DNA of 64,000 bases from Tubulanus polymorphus. Its lineage: Eukaryota > Nemertea > Palaeonemertea > Tubulaniformes > Tubulanidae. Both the position numbers and the translations under genes were made by a program. The notes under the pieces were generated by a model, which was given only the letters and a program-made list of their open reading frames with translations, did not search any database and had not been told where the DNA came from. The stretch covers positions 29,914,001 to 29,978,000 of the forward strand of contig NC_134025.1 in NCBI RefSeq assembly GCF_964204645.1. Reading direction: 5' to 3'. Positions 35,701-48,343 of the stretch are shown piece by piece (position 1 is the stretch's first letter; every line of letters starts with the position of its first letter).

Positions 35701-38700
35701 TCTTACCTCTGAATCGAGATGTCCCGGTCTGATCGATTTCGTAGTCGTACCATGTTTCTATAAAACACAGAACAAACTATTTGAGCGCACACAGTAACTG
35801 ATTAGATGACTTCGAAGTTCTGATAAAACTGAAGAATTGCATGAGCAAAAAGTATGATTCAATTTGAAATATTGAGGAGAATTATAAGAGAGAGTTGTGT
35901 GTGTGTGGAGTGCGCGGATTGAGACAGAAATAGATGATGGGTGATGGATGCAGCCGGGAACACACATCAAACAGCGGGTGAATTTTGGTCGGTTGTTTTC
36001 AGGTGGATTGAACAACATTAGAACTGAGATAAACCGGGGTACCTCTCCATGACGCACGAGCGAGCGCCAGATAAAAACACACACACGACACACACCATCC
36101 ATCACTCATATCTATAAAACTCATCTCCTCACAGAGTCTCGAATAAACCTTCACGTTTCAATAGACAAGTCACTGTCTGTTTTTGAATCGAAGCAAAATC
36201 CATGGCCCAGTTTTATATACCTTTTCAGTTGATACCAGTTTCAAAGCCAGGTCAAGGATTAAAAGAAAACTATGAGAGTAGAATGGTGTTTCGACTCAAA
36301 TACTACAAGCCATTTTCAGAACTCATAGGATTTGAGTTGAGACTTTTTATTGATTCTGGGTTTTCCTTCAATTCAAACGTATACCTGTTTAATCATACCG
36401 TTATAGAGCGAGGTCAATAGAGGTCATAGAAAGGTCATAGAGAGGTACGTTTTCATACATACATGTATTATAAACAAAATACTATTACTTACTGTAATCT
36501 GCACGATTTGTAGTTAAAAATAAAACATAAAATTCACTAATTCCGAAAAGCGATGAACATAAAAAGGGTAGGTTTACTATAGTGAGGATTTAGCCATTCA
36601 TGACGGGATAAATCGTGAACTGGTTTCGAGATGAATTTATTCGTTTAATCAACTGAAATGTGACGACGAATGAGAAGTAGAAGAATACTTACGCCCGGTC
36701 TCGGTAAAGACATGTAAATCTGTCGATCATTTTTCCCGGATAGAACGTCGTTGATATCCTTGACTAGAACGGAAAGATCATTGATCTGCGATTCCCAACT
36801 GTCGCAGAAAACGTCTAAATTCTCTCGGGCTATTTTACTACTGTTGTATCGAGCTAGAGTCTTCCCTGCATAAATCAACTGAAAATACATACATACAACA
36901 TATAGGCTACCATAATAGTAAAACAACATTTGTCAAATCAGTAAACATGAAGATTGGTAGTACTTCAAAGTGGAGCGGCCTGGCCGAGTGGTTAGGGCGT
37001 TCGGCTCTGGGAAGCCAGGTCGTGGGTTCGAATCCCGTACATTGCCGTAGTGTCCTCGGGCAAGACACTTATCCTCATTGCCTCTCTCCACCCGGTAGTA
37101 AATGGATACCTGTGACTCCTGAGCGCTTGTTAGCAGCTCGGTGTTACTTCTCCCCAGGGAGAGATGACTGATACATGTTAGAGTATAAAATTGGCCGGGG
37201 TAATAATACCGAAAATGTAAAGCGCTCTGAGCAGCCTCGCTGGATTTAGCGCTATATAAGACACATATTATTATTATTATTATTATCATTATTCAAAGGT
37301 TTACTTGATTTTGTCCACTAAGTACTGCCAGTTTTCACCTTTTCTAGTTTGACACCAGGTTAACAAGTTCTTTTATTTGTCTGATATAGATGGTCAAGAT
37401 TCTTACCTGGGGACATAATGATTTAATACAGTTTTCAACGTGTTCAGCAGTTATCACTAGTGGGTCAAGGCTACAGATATGTCGTAATAATTTACAAACC
37501 TGTAATCACAAATTAAACACATATAAGTCATGAGCAGTTAAAGAAACTTAAATAGTTTATGCAGTTCCATGTAGTTCATTTTCGATGTTTTAACTCAAGA
37601 TCAAAATCCTAACTGCAGAAGTGGACTAGTTCTATTGGTCTACTAGTTACCAGGCTTGCTGTTTCTATGTATGAGCTCTGCACCTAATTTCACCAACAAT
37701 TCTCTTAATCATTACATTTTTGAACTTACTTCCTGAAGTTGTTCCGAATGTTCTTCAATTTTCACTGATAATTCACAAACTTGTTCGTAATCTCCGTTTA
37801 AACCGGCACTTTTTAAAGCCATCAACAAATCATGATCTTCGCTTGTTTTAAACAGTTCCGACGCTTGATCCATAGCTGTATCTTGTAACTAGAATCAAAT
37901 TCAATAAATCAGTGAAATGTTTCACACTTACTGAGAATGAAAACTTAAGTCTGAAAAGTTTAGTGGCTTACTCTATGCACTACATCCTTATAGTCATCTA
38001 TTAGGATAAAGTCAAAACATAGAATAGACCATTAGCTCAATGAATCTTTAAAGACTTTTTTCATTCTCAGTTAATCTCATCCTGGATCAATAATTCACCT
38101 GTTTTTTCAAAAGTTTCGACAATTCGCAAGTTTTCAGAATGGCTGTTTCTAATTCCTGACTTGGAGACACAGCATCTGACTGATCCTATAGAAAAAATGG
38201 ACAAATTTCATACATCGCAGCTTTACTTGTGTAGTGCATGTAAATAAGGGTTTATACAGATCAGGGAATTGTGAATCGATGATTAGCTGTGACCCTTGAC
38301 CAAAAATCCCCTGATTCAATTTTGAGATATCCCCAGTGGGGGTAGTTTCTTCTGATTGGCACCACCAATCACCAGCAAGAACAACAAGACACCAAACATT
38401 CAAATTTCCGAATTTTGCAAGAAAAAGAATCAGAATTCCTTGATTTTCATTGCAGTGATAAATAAATCTGGACTTGAGTGATAGTCGCTGATTTCCCCGA
38501 TCTGTAAGAACCCTGGTTAATGTATGCATTGTACGTACTAATAATATTCCTATTTTCACTACTAGTGATTGTTCATGTCTGAGTTTCTCACACAATTCTA
38601 CAATACGTTCTCGATGCTCGTGAGTTGTATACGCTGAATCGGTAAAATCTTGAGTCGCTTCGATCAGATTTTCTAGCGCTATCGCGAGTTTACTCTGCGT

Positions 38701-41700
38701 TGTAGGTCCGACTAACGTTACCCTCGTCATTTCAACCAAATCCTGCGCAAAAACAATCACAATTTATCAATTCATGTTTCTTTTAGATTCCTGGTTTATG
38801 TTGCCGTACAGTTATTAACTAGTATAAAGGCCGAGTTTGACTATAAAAGGTCAGACATGGCAGTATCTGTGAACTCATGGTGCAGTCAGGAGCTCCAGCG
38901 TTTGAAACTGGTTTTTCTTTATCATCTCCGTCAGTTTCTCAGGATAGGGTAACGGAGGAGGTGCAAAGTAACATAACTGCTAGGGCAGAAAGATGATTTT
39001 ACACGTCCGAGCCGGCGCAGTTGCTAAAAGTTTGGTTTTAAGTTCACCTGCGTGAACCACAGTTTTAATTGTCACCAAGTCAGTTATTAATTGGTGAACC
39101 GTCACCAACAATTGAGCAACTATGAACAAAAGCAGTCTGTGGCTGTGGTGTATTTATTCATCGGTTAATCAATCACTAGTGTTGACTATCACTAGTTCAT
39201 AATTAATGAATTATTGTAATGAAATCCTCGATCAATGAATATAAACAATAGACTCTTGTTACGTACATCGAACTCCTTCATACACCGATAAGCAGTAGGT
39301 TGAGAATGAGCGAGACCGATTCCTGAATCACCGTTCACAGCTGTAGGTGTCGGCGATGCGTCCGTATTTACCGGACCGGTATCTGATACAATATGCTGTA
39401 TCAGATCCATAGCGTATCGCATCTGACTGAATACGCCGTCTCGACTCTTCTTAGCCGTATCACAATCGGGATGTCGTAAACTTGTCTGAAATCAACAACG
39501 CAATGAGAATAATGAGAAACCAGGACGAAAGTGGAGCGATGTTGAGAGCAGGACCTTGAGAGACAGAGGCCGGTCGCGCAGTCCCGGTCTCATTACAAAA
39601 ATGGTCTAAATCAAAATCGTGCCTGATCTAAACCCAGAACTGTGGAACTGAGGAGATCGGTTCCAATAAAACAACTTACTTTACAAGTTGTCAGAAGCAT
39701 CATTGTTCCCTTCTCTAATACAGTTCTCGCCACCCCCATCTGCGATCTTTGTTTGTCACTTTTTAAATCCTGTAATTCGTTAACGAAATATGATCAGTAA
39801 CTGAAAGTTTCAATTAGATAACAGCACACACAGTTAGAATGACAAACTTCACTCACATTTTGTCTATCTCCGGTAAGATGAGCCAATTCGACCATCTCGT
39901 TACCAAACTGACTAAATGCCTTCACAAAATCCTGAAATCCTGTTACGGTTTCTATAATTCCTAAACTAACGGCCACCTGAAAATTACAAGATTTAATACA
40001 GTTTTATGGAAAAAACCACAATTATGAAGTAAAAAGCAAAAGAGGATTTTGAAGGTTTTCAGAGCTATTTTCAAAACAGAGAAAATAAATAGCACTGAAC
40101 ATGGTAGTCACTTTCGGCCAATTCACAATCCGCTGAGTTTTCCCTGAATGTTCGTTGTTTTAACACAAAATTCCCTGAGTAAATCCGAGGAATTTCTTTG
40201 CATGAAATGTTACAATTGATTCATTTTTTCATGAATCATATAGGCCCCTATTGATTAAGAAAAGGATGGACAATAACATATCCAAATTCCCTGTATTTTC
40301 CAGGTTTTCTTAGAAAAATTTGTCAAATTCCCCGAGTTAAATTATAAGGAAGCCAGAGTTATAATTAGGATTAATTCTATGAAACGCTAGTTCTAAATAG
40401 TAAATCATCGGTACCTTATCTTTAGCCGCTAACAGTTGTTTAACTACGACTTTATCAGCGAGTAGAAGCACCTTGGTAATAGCGGATAATAACTGTCTAG
40501 CGGCTCGAACCATCGCCGTTTTCTCCGCGCCTTTCACCTGACCGGTCTCGTCTAGTTTCACGTCTGTTAGTTTCTGTATATTTTCGCCGCTGATTCTCGC
40601 TTCCTTGCACGCGTCGCACATGTCGTTACGTATTTCCACATTCTCCTCGGCGATCGATTCTCCGACCGTTACGAATCGAGATATCGCCAGATTCACCGCC
40701 TGCCCGACCCGAACCAGCGCTTTCAAAGTTTTCTCCGATTTGATCGGTCGATCTCTCGCGTTCACTAAAGTCGTTATCTACGAAGAGAATTATAAAACAT
40801 GTTTTAGCGAAAACGATTAAAATATATAGAACATTAGCATATAGCATTCACACGCAATAACTCCACCGGAGCTTAAATTTGGCTCTAGCCTGGTCCAATG
40901 TTCTTGATCACCCAAATTTAATCCATATCAAACCCATAACCACCGATTAGAAACTTTGTCGCGGGCCTAATCTGGCACCGCTGGGCAATTCAGCCCAGGT
41001 CAAAAATGCTCGTGTGATCGAGACAGCCTCGGATTATCATGCGTCCCGGCTGACAAAATACATGCACATGATGACGGGCGACCCTTCAACTGTAGCAGCT
41101 TTCACTCGCTAAATTGGTGCCACAACATCAGAAGCGAGCGAAGACAACTCTAACATATCATTTTCTATAAATACATGTGCTATTAAAGAAGCAGAAACTG
41201 CTTCATTAGATTTATATCGATTTGACGAGTTATTTTTGTTTTTCCTTTTCTCGAAATAGAACTCAGCGTGAATGTGATTGTCACAGGGGAAGTTTATATA
41301 CCTTCAGGGCGAACGCTGATCCAAATAGATTCATTTCAACGCGGATCAATAATTCAAGCATGTACCGTGTATATATATCAATAATTAACACAAGTGCAAA
41401 TATTGGATCAATCGTCGAACACGCTGCGACCAGGGGGGTTGACTTTCAGAGAATACCGAACTGTAACTGGAAGAGAGGGTTCGCAGTTAGAAGAATCTGT
41501 CGAAACTCAAGAGAACACTGTCGCTGTATCTCCGGAGATGGTGTCACATGAATATACATTAATACGGATCTCCGATAAACCTTCTGCTCCGATACCCCTC
41601 ACCAGCCGATTGCAAAAATGTCACTAGATCGAGTTCCAATTACATTTAGAATAGGTCGATTTCAAGCGCGTCGACCCGAGCTGGATAAGGTTTGATCGCG

Positions 41701-44700
41701 GAACAGGGTGTAGACAGGACGACAACAACTATCATGAACTTTAATGAATCGATTGTGTAAATAGAGAAGATCATTTCCTGTGAGTTGTGAGAGACAGGAA
41801 ATAAACAGAGATAGACCTGATACAGGTGTCAATCCAATCAATCAGTCAATATTCACTTTATAGCCAGCCAACCAAATACTGCTTGATCTCAACAAAAAAC
41901 AAGAAAACTTACTCGAAAGATTATCGACACCTTGAAGAAAAATAACACATATATTGCCTAATACTATCGACAATGAATAATATTACAAAACATTAAGGAC
42001 CAATTAAGTTATTTTGAATCTGAATAGGCCTATATCGATAATTTGAATCTAGTTGACCGGTACCGATCTAACAACGCGAGCCCCAATATTGATGACATAG
42101 TGCACATCCACTCAAAATTCATTATCAAAACGACAGCAATCTATCTAACAGAAAATGAGGCATGAAATATATCTAATTGCAGAATGAAAACCAAAATTCA
42201 CAGTCGTAATTATCATTTTGAAACACCAATATTGATGACATAGTGCACATTCTCTTACGCAATATACTTATTTCCATTACGAAATATTTTTGATTACAAA
42301 ATAAATGCCAAAATTCACAATTCTGATAGTTATTTTGAAACGCCAATATTGATGACGTAGTGCACATTCTCTGACGCAATATACTTATTTCCATTACGAA
42401 ATATTTTTGATTACAAAATAAACGCCAAAATTCACAATTCTGATAGTTATTTTGAAACGCCAATATTGATGACGTAGTGCACATTGACTCACTGTCTTTA
42501 CCCACTCAGTATGACATTGAAATACAATATTTTTCCGTTTGAAAAAAATTTTATTGACATTTATATTACTTGAATTACTTATATTACAGTAATATGATAA
42601 AAGCGCTAAGCTTTTTCCCCCTATAATGAGCCTTATATGGGTGAAAGCTACTCGCATGATTTTGGCTATGTGCAGTTTAGAATACTTAACTTATCATAAC
42701 CGTGACCTCTGAGATTATACTAGAATAATCATTAATCAACCTTTGCTTCCAATTGAATCAAATGAAAACAAGTCTATGATAATAGTTTAGCATTATAATT
42801 AGGTTAACAGATTAATTGAACACAGGTCACTGTATAATATACTGATAGAATACTGATAGGATAGTGACTGCGTAGAGAAACTAAAAGCCACCCACGAGTT
42901 CATGAATTACATCGAGCTGTTGTATCTCTTGCGTCTGTCTTTCTACACGGTACACGTTTAGCCCTGACATTAAAAACCGAGGAGATGTTTTAGACTCGTT
43001 TCCGGGAGTCTTTTTTAATCAAAATACGTGGAATTAGCTTCCCCCCCCTCGTAGCCGTTTCAATGTTCTTTGTTCAAAGGGAATAACATCAAAATGTTAG
43101 CTTTCACTAAGTCGTAATCGATAAATCGATGTGAACAATTAAATAAACACGTCCATTAGTGAACATGGGGGGAGGGGAGGGAGGGAGGGGGAGGGAGAGG
43201 TAGGGGGTTTTTATCAATCAGGTAAACTGCTATAGAAACTAAGGTGGATTGTACCGGCAAACAGAAAAGTGCACTTTTCCAGTAAAAGCGGCACAAAGTA
43301 AAAGTAATCCTCTATTCATTTTGCATTCTTTTGACACAGGAGCCACAGTAGCACCTCCTTACAACAAACTTCAGGGGATGAGATAATCTTGTTATAACCG
43401 ATAGTTCTATAGCCTAGCGGAACCTCGTTATAACGAACTTCAGGGAACCAGAAAAAATCTGTTCGTTATAGCTGTTCGTTATAACCAGTATGAAATTATT
43501 AAATTTGTCCTGTTTCAGATGAAAGTTTGTAATAAACAATAACTCATTATATCTGAGGTTGTTGTGAAGAGGTTTCCGTGATAGTCTATTCTATACTGAT
43601 GATCACGGATGAGATTTTGTGAGCGAGGTTTCTGGATTTCTAGACTGTAGCGCGTACAGTCTGGATCCAGTCTGAATTCACCCCCCAGAGATAAACATCA
43701 TCCGCGCGATATGCTTTATGCTTTAATATGATATACGCAGAATTTTGATATCTATCTCTGACTCAATCTGTATTCAACGTCTATTTTACCGTTTCATCTT
43801 CTCTCTCAACTCCGTCATCATCGTTATTATCATTCTCAGAGAGATTAACCCAGGAATCTGGAGATTATATTTCACTACAGGATTGATACGACGATGCGCG
43901 GCGAATAATGAACGTTCATCGCGACATTTCGGATGATTTGAATTAATGTTTTTGTAAAACTGTATTAACGGGTGTCATAAATTCTATCAGAACTAGTGAT
44001 CACAAACTGAAGGGTCTCGGATACATGCCAGCAAACTCCTTACTATAAGAGAGGGAAAGAGAGAGTGAGAGAAAGGCTGAAACATACGATATTAATCATC
44101 TATAACCATCCAACTAGAACTAATAATTGGTAATTACCATACATATACACTGAGTTTACAGGGGTTCCTATACAGCGCAGACAGCGCATACCACTGGCTG
44201 AGAGCACTGCAGCTTTTTAACAACCGTATTTAATAGAAATTTTGATAAAAATGTGAACAACACCAGCGAGGACCGGGGGTAATTGTGACAAGACATAATT
44301 ACATAAATGAACTGGAATTGCGGTCTGATAATTGATGAGAGAATGATTTATGTATGAAGTGTTTTTAATGATACGCGGCTATACGACGCAGTTTGAGAAC
44401 TGGTTAATTAGACAGCGAGAACTGGTTAATTAGACAGCGGTTAAATAATCATCAGCAGGCAATCATTTTTCATATGGATACAAGCAGGTGCTTCATGTGA
44501 CATCTCTCTCTCTCCTCTCACCTCCCCCCCACGTCTCTCCCTCCTATACCCTCTCTATGAATATTAGCAGGTGCTTCATGTTACATCCCTCTCTGCCTCT
44601 CTCGACAGTTCTAACAATGATTTATAACGGATCTTATGTTCCTAATAACGTTCTCTTTATTTTGTTTATTAAGTATACCCATGCAACACTACCTTATACA

Positions 44701-46632
44701 GTCCTGAAACAGCGAAACATAACTTGCATCCAGTTCCACTGTTTTGCCGAGTTAAAATTTTTTGACACTTTAAAAACCGTTACAATTCAATTGATGTTTA
44801 TATAGTTTAAAACCTAGAATGCGTTGAGTTCTATGTGAATCAATGTGTACTACATCTTCAATATATCGGGGTTAGACTCGTTGCTGGTCAATTCATTTCA
44901 ATCATCGATATATTCAAATCCAAAATTATTTCATTGATCCCTTAGGCCTATATTATATAATCTATACTATATCATTTATTGTCACAATATAAAGCACTAC
45001 ATGTTTTCAAGGTGTCAACAAACTTTCAAGTTAATTTTGTCTAAAGTTTACTATTAGAAATAGGCCTATACTTGAACCCACATGAGCCGCTTTCATTTCA
45101 CATGCAAAATTCCCTGACTATTCCCTGACATTTCTTTAGAAAAGAAAATTTCCTGACTTTCCAGGTTTACAAGTTGCCACCCTGTAATTTGAATTTGAGG
45201 ACTACCATATGAATAAAACTAGGTGTAGACCATGGGTTACTGGGTTCACTGATACTTGTTCGGGAAACTTCCAGAGCAAGAAACAACAAATCTGGTAACT
45301 AGTAAAAAAGATTCATCATTAGAATTCCATCGATGGATCTAAAGTTATTTCTAGAAACATGTGTCGACTATAAACTATTCAGAAGCTACTGACTGGATAC
45401 AGCTGGAAAATATTTCTATTTGATGAATGAATGAATGAATGTAGTTAGTTGTATGTGTAGAATGCTGGTGAAGAGATGCATGCAGTTCATGGTTCAATGA
45501 TTTTACAGGAGCCAGTTGCTCAAAAGTTGAGTTAACCAGACTTTAGCAATTGGTTCATTTTCTTCAAATAAGAGTTAACCAGTGGATAGTTGACATAGTG
45601 CTGTGACAATCAAAATATCATTGTTACTATGGTATTTATGCACCGGTTATCTTTAGGCCCTAAACATCTTTTGAGAAACTGGCCCCTGACCGATTATTGT
45701 TGTTGAAAGACGACTCTCGGGTTTGAAACCCTATTCCCAGCAGATACGGTGGATTTGTGAATGACACCAAATCAAATCAACATATGAGGTAAAATCCCTA
45801 TTTCAAGAGCGGGACTACAGAGCAGTTATTTGGAAATCTTTAATCTGTTTTGTATCAATAAGCACAGTACTAATCATTAAGCTATCATCCCATTTTATGA
45901 ACTCCATTATTGACATAAAAACTGGATTCTATACTATAGTTTTCCGCCTGCTGATGATGGCTACAGGTATCATCCTCAGTCTCCCTCAACTCAACATCAA
46001 TTGATGATTCACAAATATATTATTATCACTGTATGTTAAACAGATTAACTTGATAAACATTGAATTGAATGAGTCAAGCTTATAAAACTAAAGGTTGATC
46101 TATAAACAGCTTACTTCATGAATAAAGAGAATTTCTAATGAGATGAATGTAAAATAAGTAAATTTGATCCTGAACTAACATGAAACTCATGCCTAACATG
46201 AAAGGCCTACTGAAACTTAACAGACAGTGACAGTATCCCCAAAGCGGCAAAAACACACAGCAGCAAAATTGGTTAGTTACCTAAGCAGTGGTAAGCTTTT
46301 AGAATCTGTGAAAATATCCGATCGTGAAACTAAATCACAGATAGGTTAGTGACTACTGCAAATGTGAGATTTTATCCCAAAGATGGAACATTCGTTTGAC
46401 AGTAGTACGAAAGTAAAAAACACAGACTATTTAATACATAAATTGAAATGTCTAATTTGTTGTCATTAAAGATACTTATAGAGGAATTAAAGCAATCAAC
46501 AGCTATTGAAAATAAGTGAAATATTCAACTTACCTGCGTGACCAACGGTACTAAAGTTTGCTCCACGGATTTAGTCCGAATTTCAAGTGAAATTCGGGAT
46601 TCAAACCGCGGAGCTGCAGCTGCTGCAGCCAT
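32746..46632 (-). CDS. CTNNAL1: alpha-catulin (alpha-catenin-like 1)
   Basis: Vinculin/alpha-catenin-superfamily cytoskeletal scaffold, known as a partner in Rho signalling. Exons: 46632-46534, 40777-40415, 39976-39857, 39769-39680, 39485-39267, 38742-38539, 38185-38099, 37888-37730, 37499-37407, 36878-36693, 35757-35707, 34610-34350, 33914-33708, 33439-33276, 32935-32746. They total 2493 bases, 830 residues. The first thirteen exons are each a multiple of three and meet in phase 0. Family segments: TKSVEQTLVPLVTQITTLV, VGQAVNLAISRFVTVGESIA, AARQLLSAITKVLLLADKVV, FSQFGNEMVELAHLTGDRQN, EATQDFTDSAYTTHEHRERI, ENLDVFCDSWESQINDLSVL, KNMSSMAFSMYLFTRGEGPL. Human catulin is 734 residues. The excess is mainly a Pro/Ser/Arg-rich tail of about 117 residues from the last two exons. 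Intron 1 is 5.8 kb. Confidence 0.95.
33031..33192. mobile_element. long-hairpin element in the last alpha-catulin intron
   Basis: The arm from about 33037 (GGCAGGGTTTCGAACCTGAT onward) and the arm ending near 33185 are inverted copies over about 60 bases, with roughly 80% identity by eye. They are joined by a loop of about 25 bases. Both arms share blocks such as GGCACAAAACCC and its inverse. Confidence 0.65.
36972..37290 (+). mobile_element. tRNA-derived SINE with (TTA)n tail
   Basis: Head resembles a tRNA with A box TGGCCGAGTGGTTAGGGCG and B box GGGTTCGAATCCC. A body follows with CCTCGGGCAAGACACTTATC, then a 3' part TGTAAAGCGCTCTGAGCAGC and GCGCTATATAA, then an (ATT)n tail ending near 37290. 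This is the layout of widespread tRNA SINEs of animals. Lies in an alpha-catulin intron, antisense to it. Confidence 0.85.
38247..38514. mobile_element. MITE-like element filling an alpha-catulin intron
   Basis: The left end AGGGTTTATACAGATCAGGG and the inverse of the right end (AGGGTTCTTACAGATCGGGG) match at 17 of 20 positions. It makes up most of the 353-base intron between the 38099 and 38539 exons. A fragment occurs at 12846-12875. Confidence 0.65.
42200..42490. repeat. 117-bp tandem repeat (minisatellite)
   Basis: The block CCAATATTGATGACGTAGTG recurs with CAATATT starting at 42227, 42344 and 42461, exactly 117 bases apart, and the DNA between is nearly identical. A partial, more diverged copy of the same block lies at 42085. 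Since 117 is 39 codons, a minus-strand frame stays open through it; this is not evidence of a gene. Confidence 0.9.
43166..43206. repeat. purine-rich GGGA tract
   Basis: Run of GGGGGGAGGGGAGGGAGGGA-type sequence on the plus strand, a low-complexity tract capable in principle of G-quadruplex formation. Confidence 0.7.
43346..43575. mobile_element. Tigger/pogo-like non-autonomous repeat
   Basis: Contains CAGTAGCACCTCCTTACAAC and internal GGAACCTCGTTATAACGAAC, resembling the CCTCGTTATAACGAA terminal repeats of pogo/Tigger-like elements. Related copies are at 53001-53166 and a fragment at 50160-50192. Confidence 0.45.
45506..45689. mobile_element. MITE with CAGGGGCCAGTTTCTCAAAAG-type ends
   Basis: Left end CAGGAGCCAGTTGCTCAAAAG. 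The right end, inverted, reads CAGGGGCCAGTTTCTCAAAAG, two or three mismatches over 21 bases. 184 bases, non-coding. Confidence 0.7.
46272..46355. mobile_element. shortest copy of the GTTACCTAATCG element
   Basis: Begins GGTTAGTTACCTAAGCAGTG and ends AGATAGGTTAGTGACTA, joining the two ends of the family with almost no interior. The GTGAAAATATCCGATCGTG block is shared with the 21045-21891 copy. Confidence 0.6.
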
Positions 46633-47939
46633 TTTGACAACGTTCCCGATCGATATGATGGAAATAAAAATGAGTTCCTGGAAAACGAGAATGTTTTCAG
46701 GCGGATTTGTTGACACGGGTTTGGTTTTGAATAGCCCTAATTAACCACGGGCCAAGCACACCCTCGAGTCTATAGAGCGACGTGTCTCGCTTCATTGGGT
46801 TTCACACTGGACAGCTGTATGTTTCCGAGAAATGGGGTTAAGCGAGAAGCGGTTCGAACCCCGATTATGCCATTTTTAATAGTTCCAGCCGGCAGCGTAG
46901 TGGGGCAGCACCTTACGATCTATTATTGCTGCACAACGATTAGGCCGGCTCCGATCATTACTAATGGGTTCCACTATCCGTGACATCCCAATTCATATTC
47001 TCGTCTGACTACTGCGAATCAGTTAACCGATTCGAACCCGGGACGCCAGTAATGGCGAGAGCACCTCCAGTCTACCAAATACTTAACAAAACTCATCACT
47101 CATTAATAGTTATAAATAAATTTATTCTCAATACTTCTTTTCTATGAATCAATCACGAAGTAATCAGTAACATAAACATTGAATAATCAGGAACCGACTC
47201 TCACAGTTTTAAATTGATTTTGTTAATTACCGGCTTCCAAACAACAGAAACTGCCTCATTCAAAGCACAAGTTGGTTTTCCATAATTAAAAAACTCCAGA
47301 CTAGATAACAATAGAGTTGATAGGTGAATTCTCTCTCTAAATCATCAATTACAAGAGAGATGACAAAAAATATAATCATACCCATACAGGTCCAGAAATA
47401 ATTTCAAGAAAATCTGGAAATCAATTCAACATTATTTTTTTACCGCAATTTAACATATTGACTTTTGAAAAACGAAAAAACTACAACAGAATGCAGGGTA
47501 AAGCATACCAGCTAAATATTTACAAAGAATGATTTCAGCAAGCACACAGCAGCACAACATTAAATAACACAATAACTCTAAACCAATAATAACCACCACA
47601 ATCAAATACAGAGGTCTTTCACCGAACACGAGGCCTGATGCGCTTTCAAAATTAGTCCATTTATGGAAATTCAAACTGGATTTTTAGGTTCCCAAACCAG
47701 ATATTATAATTCAAACCACAGTCTCTAATCATTTATGTACAACTTTCACAATCGGTATTTATCAGATTTTGCTGATTTGATTTCCACATTCAATACCTGT
47801 TAATTCAATCACTATACACAAGTAACATACTTCGCGATAGAATAGATTTATAAATCATATACAGAGATTGATGATCGATCTGATGATGATGGATTGATAC
47901 TGATAAACATGAGGGGAAGATGACGTTATGATTGAACTC
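46633..47939. other. spacer between alpha-catulin and YPEL5
   Basis: Contains the alpha-catulin promoter and a tRNA-derived SINE on the minus strand (46885-47083), plus the 3' UTR of YPEL5 on its right. No coding region recognised. Confidence 0.45.
46885..47083 (-). mobile_element. tRNA-derived SINE, minus strand
   Basis: Read on the minus strand it starts TTGGTAGACTGGAGGTGCTC (A box-like) and has CGGGTTCGAATC (B box) about 40 bases later, followed by a non-tRNA body. The boundaries are approximate. Confidence 0.5.
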
Positions 47940-48332
47940 TCAATTGTTATTATCACTACTCGGACTGCTAGAGATATTTCCGGGCGGGTGTTCTTCAAAA
48001 CCTTCACTCTCCGTAATCAAAGCCCGTTCCAAAATAACGCGTCCCTCTTTGTAACGTTGATTTTCTTCGGTAGCGAACTCGTAAATCCAACCGAGTTTCG
48101 CGTCGCAACTTTTACACAACACGTCGCGCACCATGTGACGTCCGGTGAGCATTACGCGATCCTGAACCTCGCTGTAGTTTAAATTAACGACTCTATTGAA
48201 CAGAAACGCTCGTCCGGTCGCCCCAGTGAATCGTGTTGAGATCAATTCCGACCGGTTCGTCAACGGAGTGTCACAACTAGCGCACGAGAATAATCGCGAT
48301 CCTCCGATATGGTTCAAGAATATTCGACCCAT
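47940..48332 (-). CDS. YPEL5: protein yippee-like 5
   Basis: Small zinc-binding Yippee-domain protein, known as a partner of the CTLH/GID E3 ubiquitin ligase through RanBP9/10. The 130-residue frame from ATG at 48330-48332 reads [20 protein letters not shown], then [43 protein letters not shown] and [19 protein letters not shown]. These are nearly identical to the vertebrate protein, with both CxxC knuckles present. The coding sequence is in one exon. An acceptor just upstream (exon edge 48343) shows that a 5' UTR exon lies further right. A Ser/Asn-rich end makes it about 9 residues longer than the human protein. Confidence 0.97.
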   Translation of the reverse strand: MGRIFLNHIGGSRLFSCASCDTPLTNRSELISTRFTGATGRAFLFNRVVNLNYSEVQDRVMLTGRHMVRDVLCKSCDAKLGWIYEFATEENQRYKEGRVILERALITESEGFEEHPPGNISSSPSSDNNN

Positions 48333-48343
48333 ATTTGGTGGTG

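Larger units (their letters stand above)
40778..46533 (-). other. alpha-catulin intron 1
   Basis: 5.8 kb between the first two coding exons. It contains a 117-bp tandem repeat (42200-42490), a G/A-rich run (43166-43206), a Tigger/pogo-like repeat (43346-43575), a TG/AATG microsatellite at about 45421-45441, a MITE (45506-45689) and a short GTTACC element (46272-46355). I found no further coding exon. Open frames at 41222-41627 and 44488-44805 lack coding character. Confidence 0.6.

Noticed and set aside
36933-37289. Open frames of 74-118 residues on both strands, and a possible tRNA gene at 36972
   Set aside because: The frames lie in a tRNA-derived SINE. The tRNA-like head has A and B boxes but continues into a SINE body with an (ATT)n tail, so it is not a functional tRNA gene.
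41222-41627. Overlapping plus-strand open frames in alpha-catulin intron 1
   Set aside because: No recognisable domain, no supporting splice pattern; likely chance or repeat-derived.
42173-42505. Minus-strand open frame of 110 residues with internal repeats
   Set aside because: Produced by a 117-bp tandem repeat (39 codons), which keeps a frame open by its length. No family match and no splice context.
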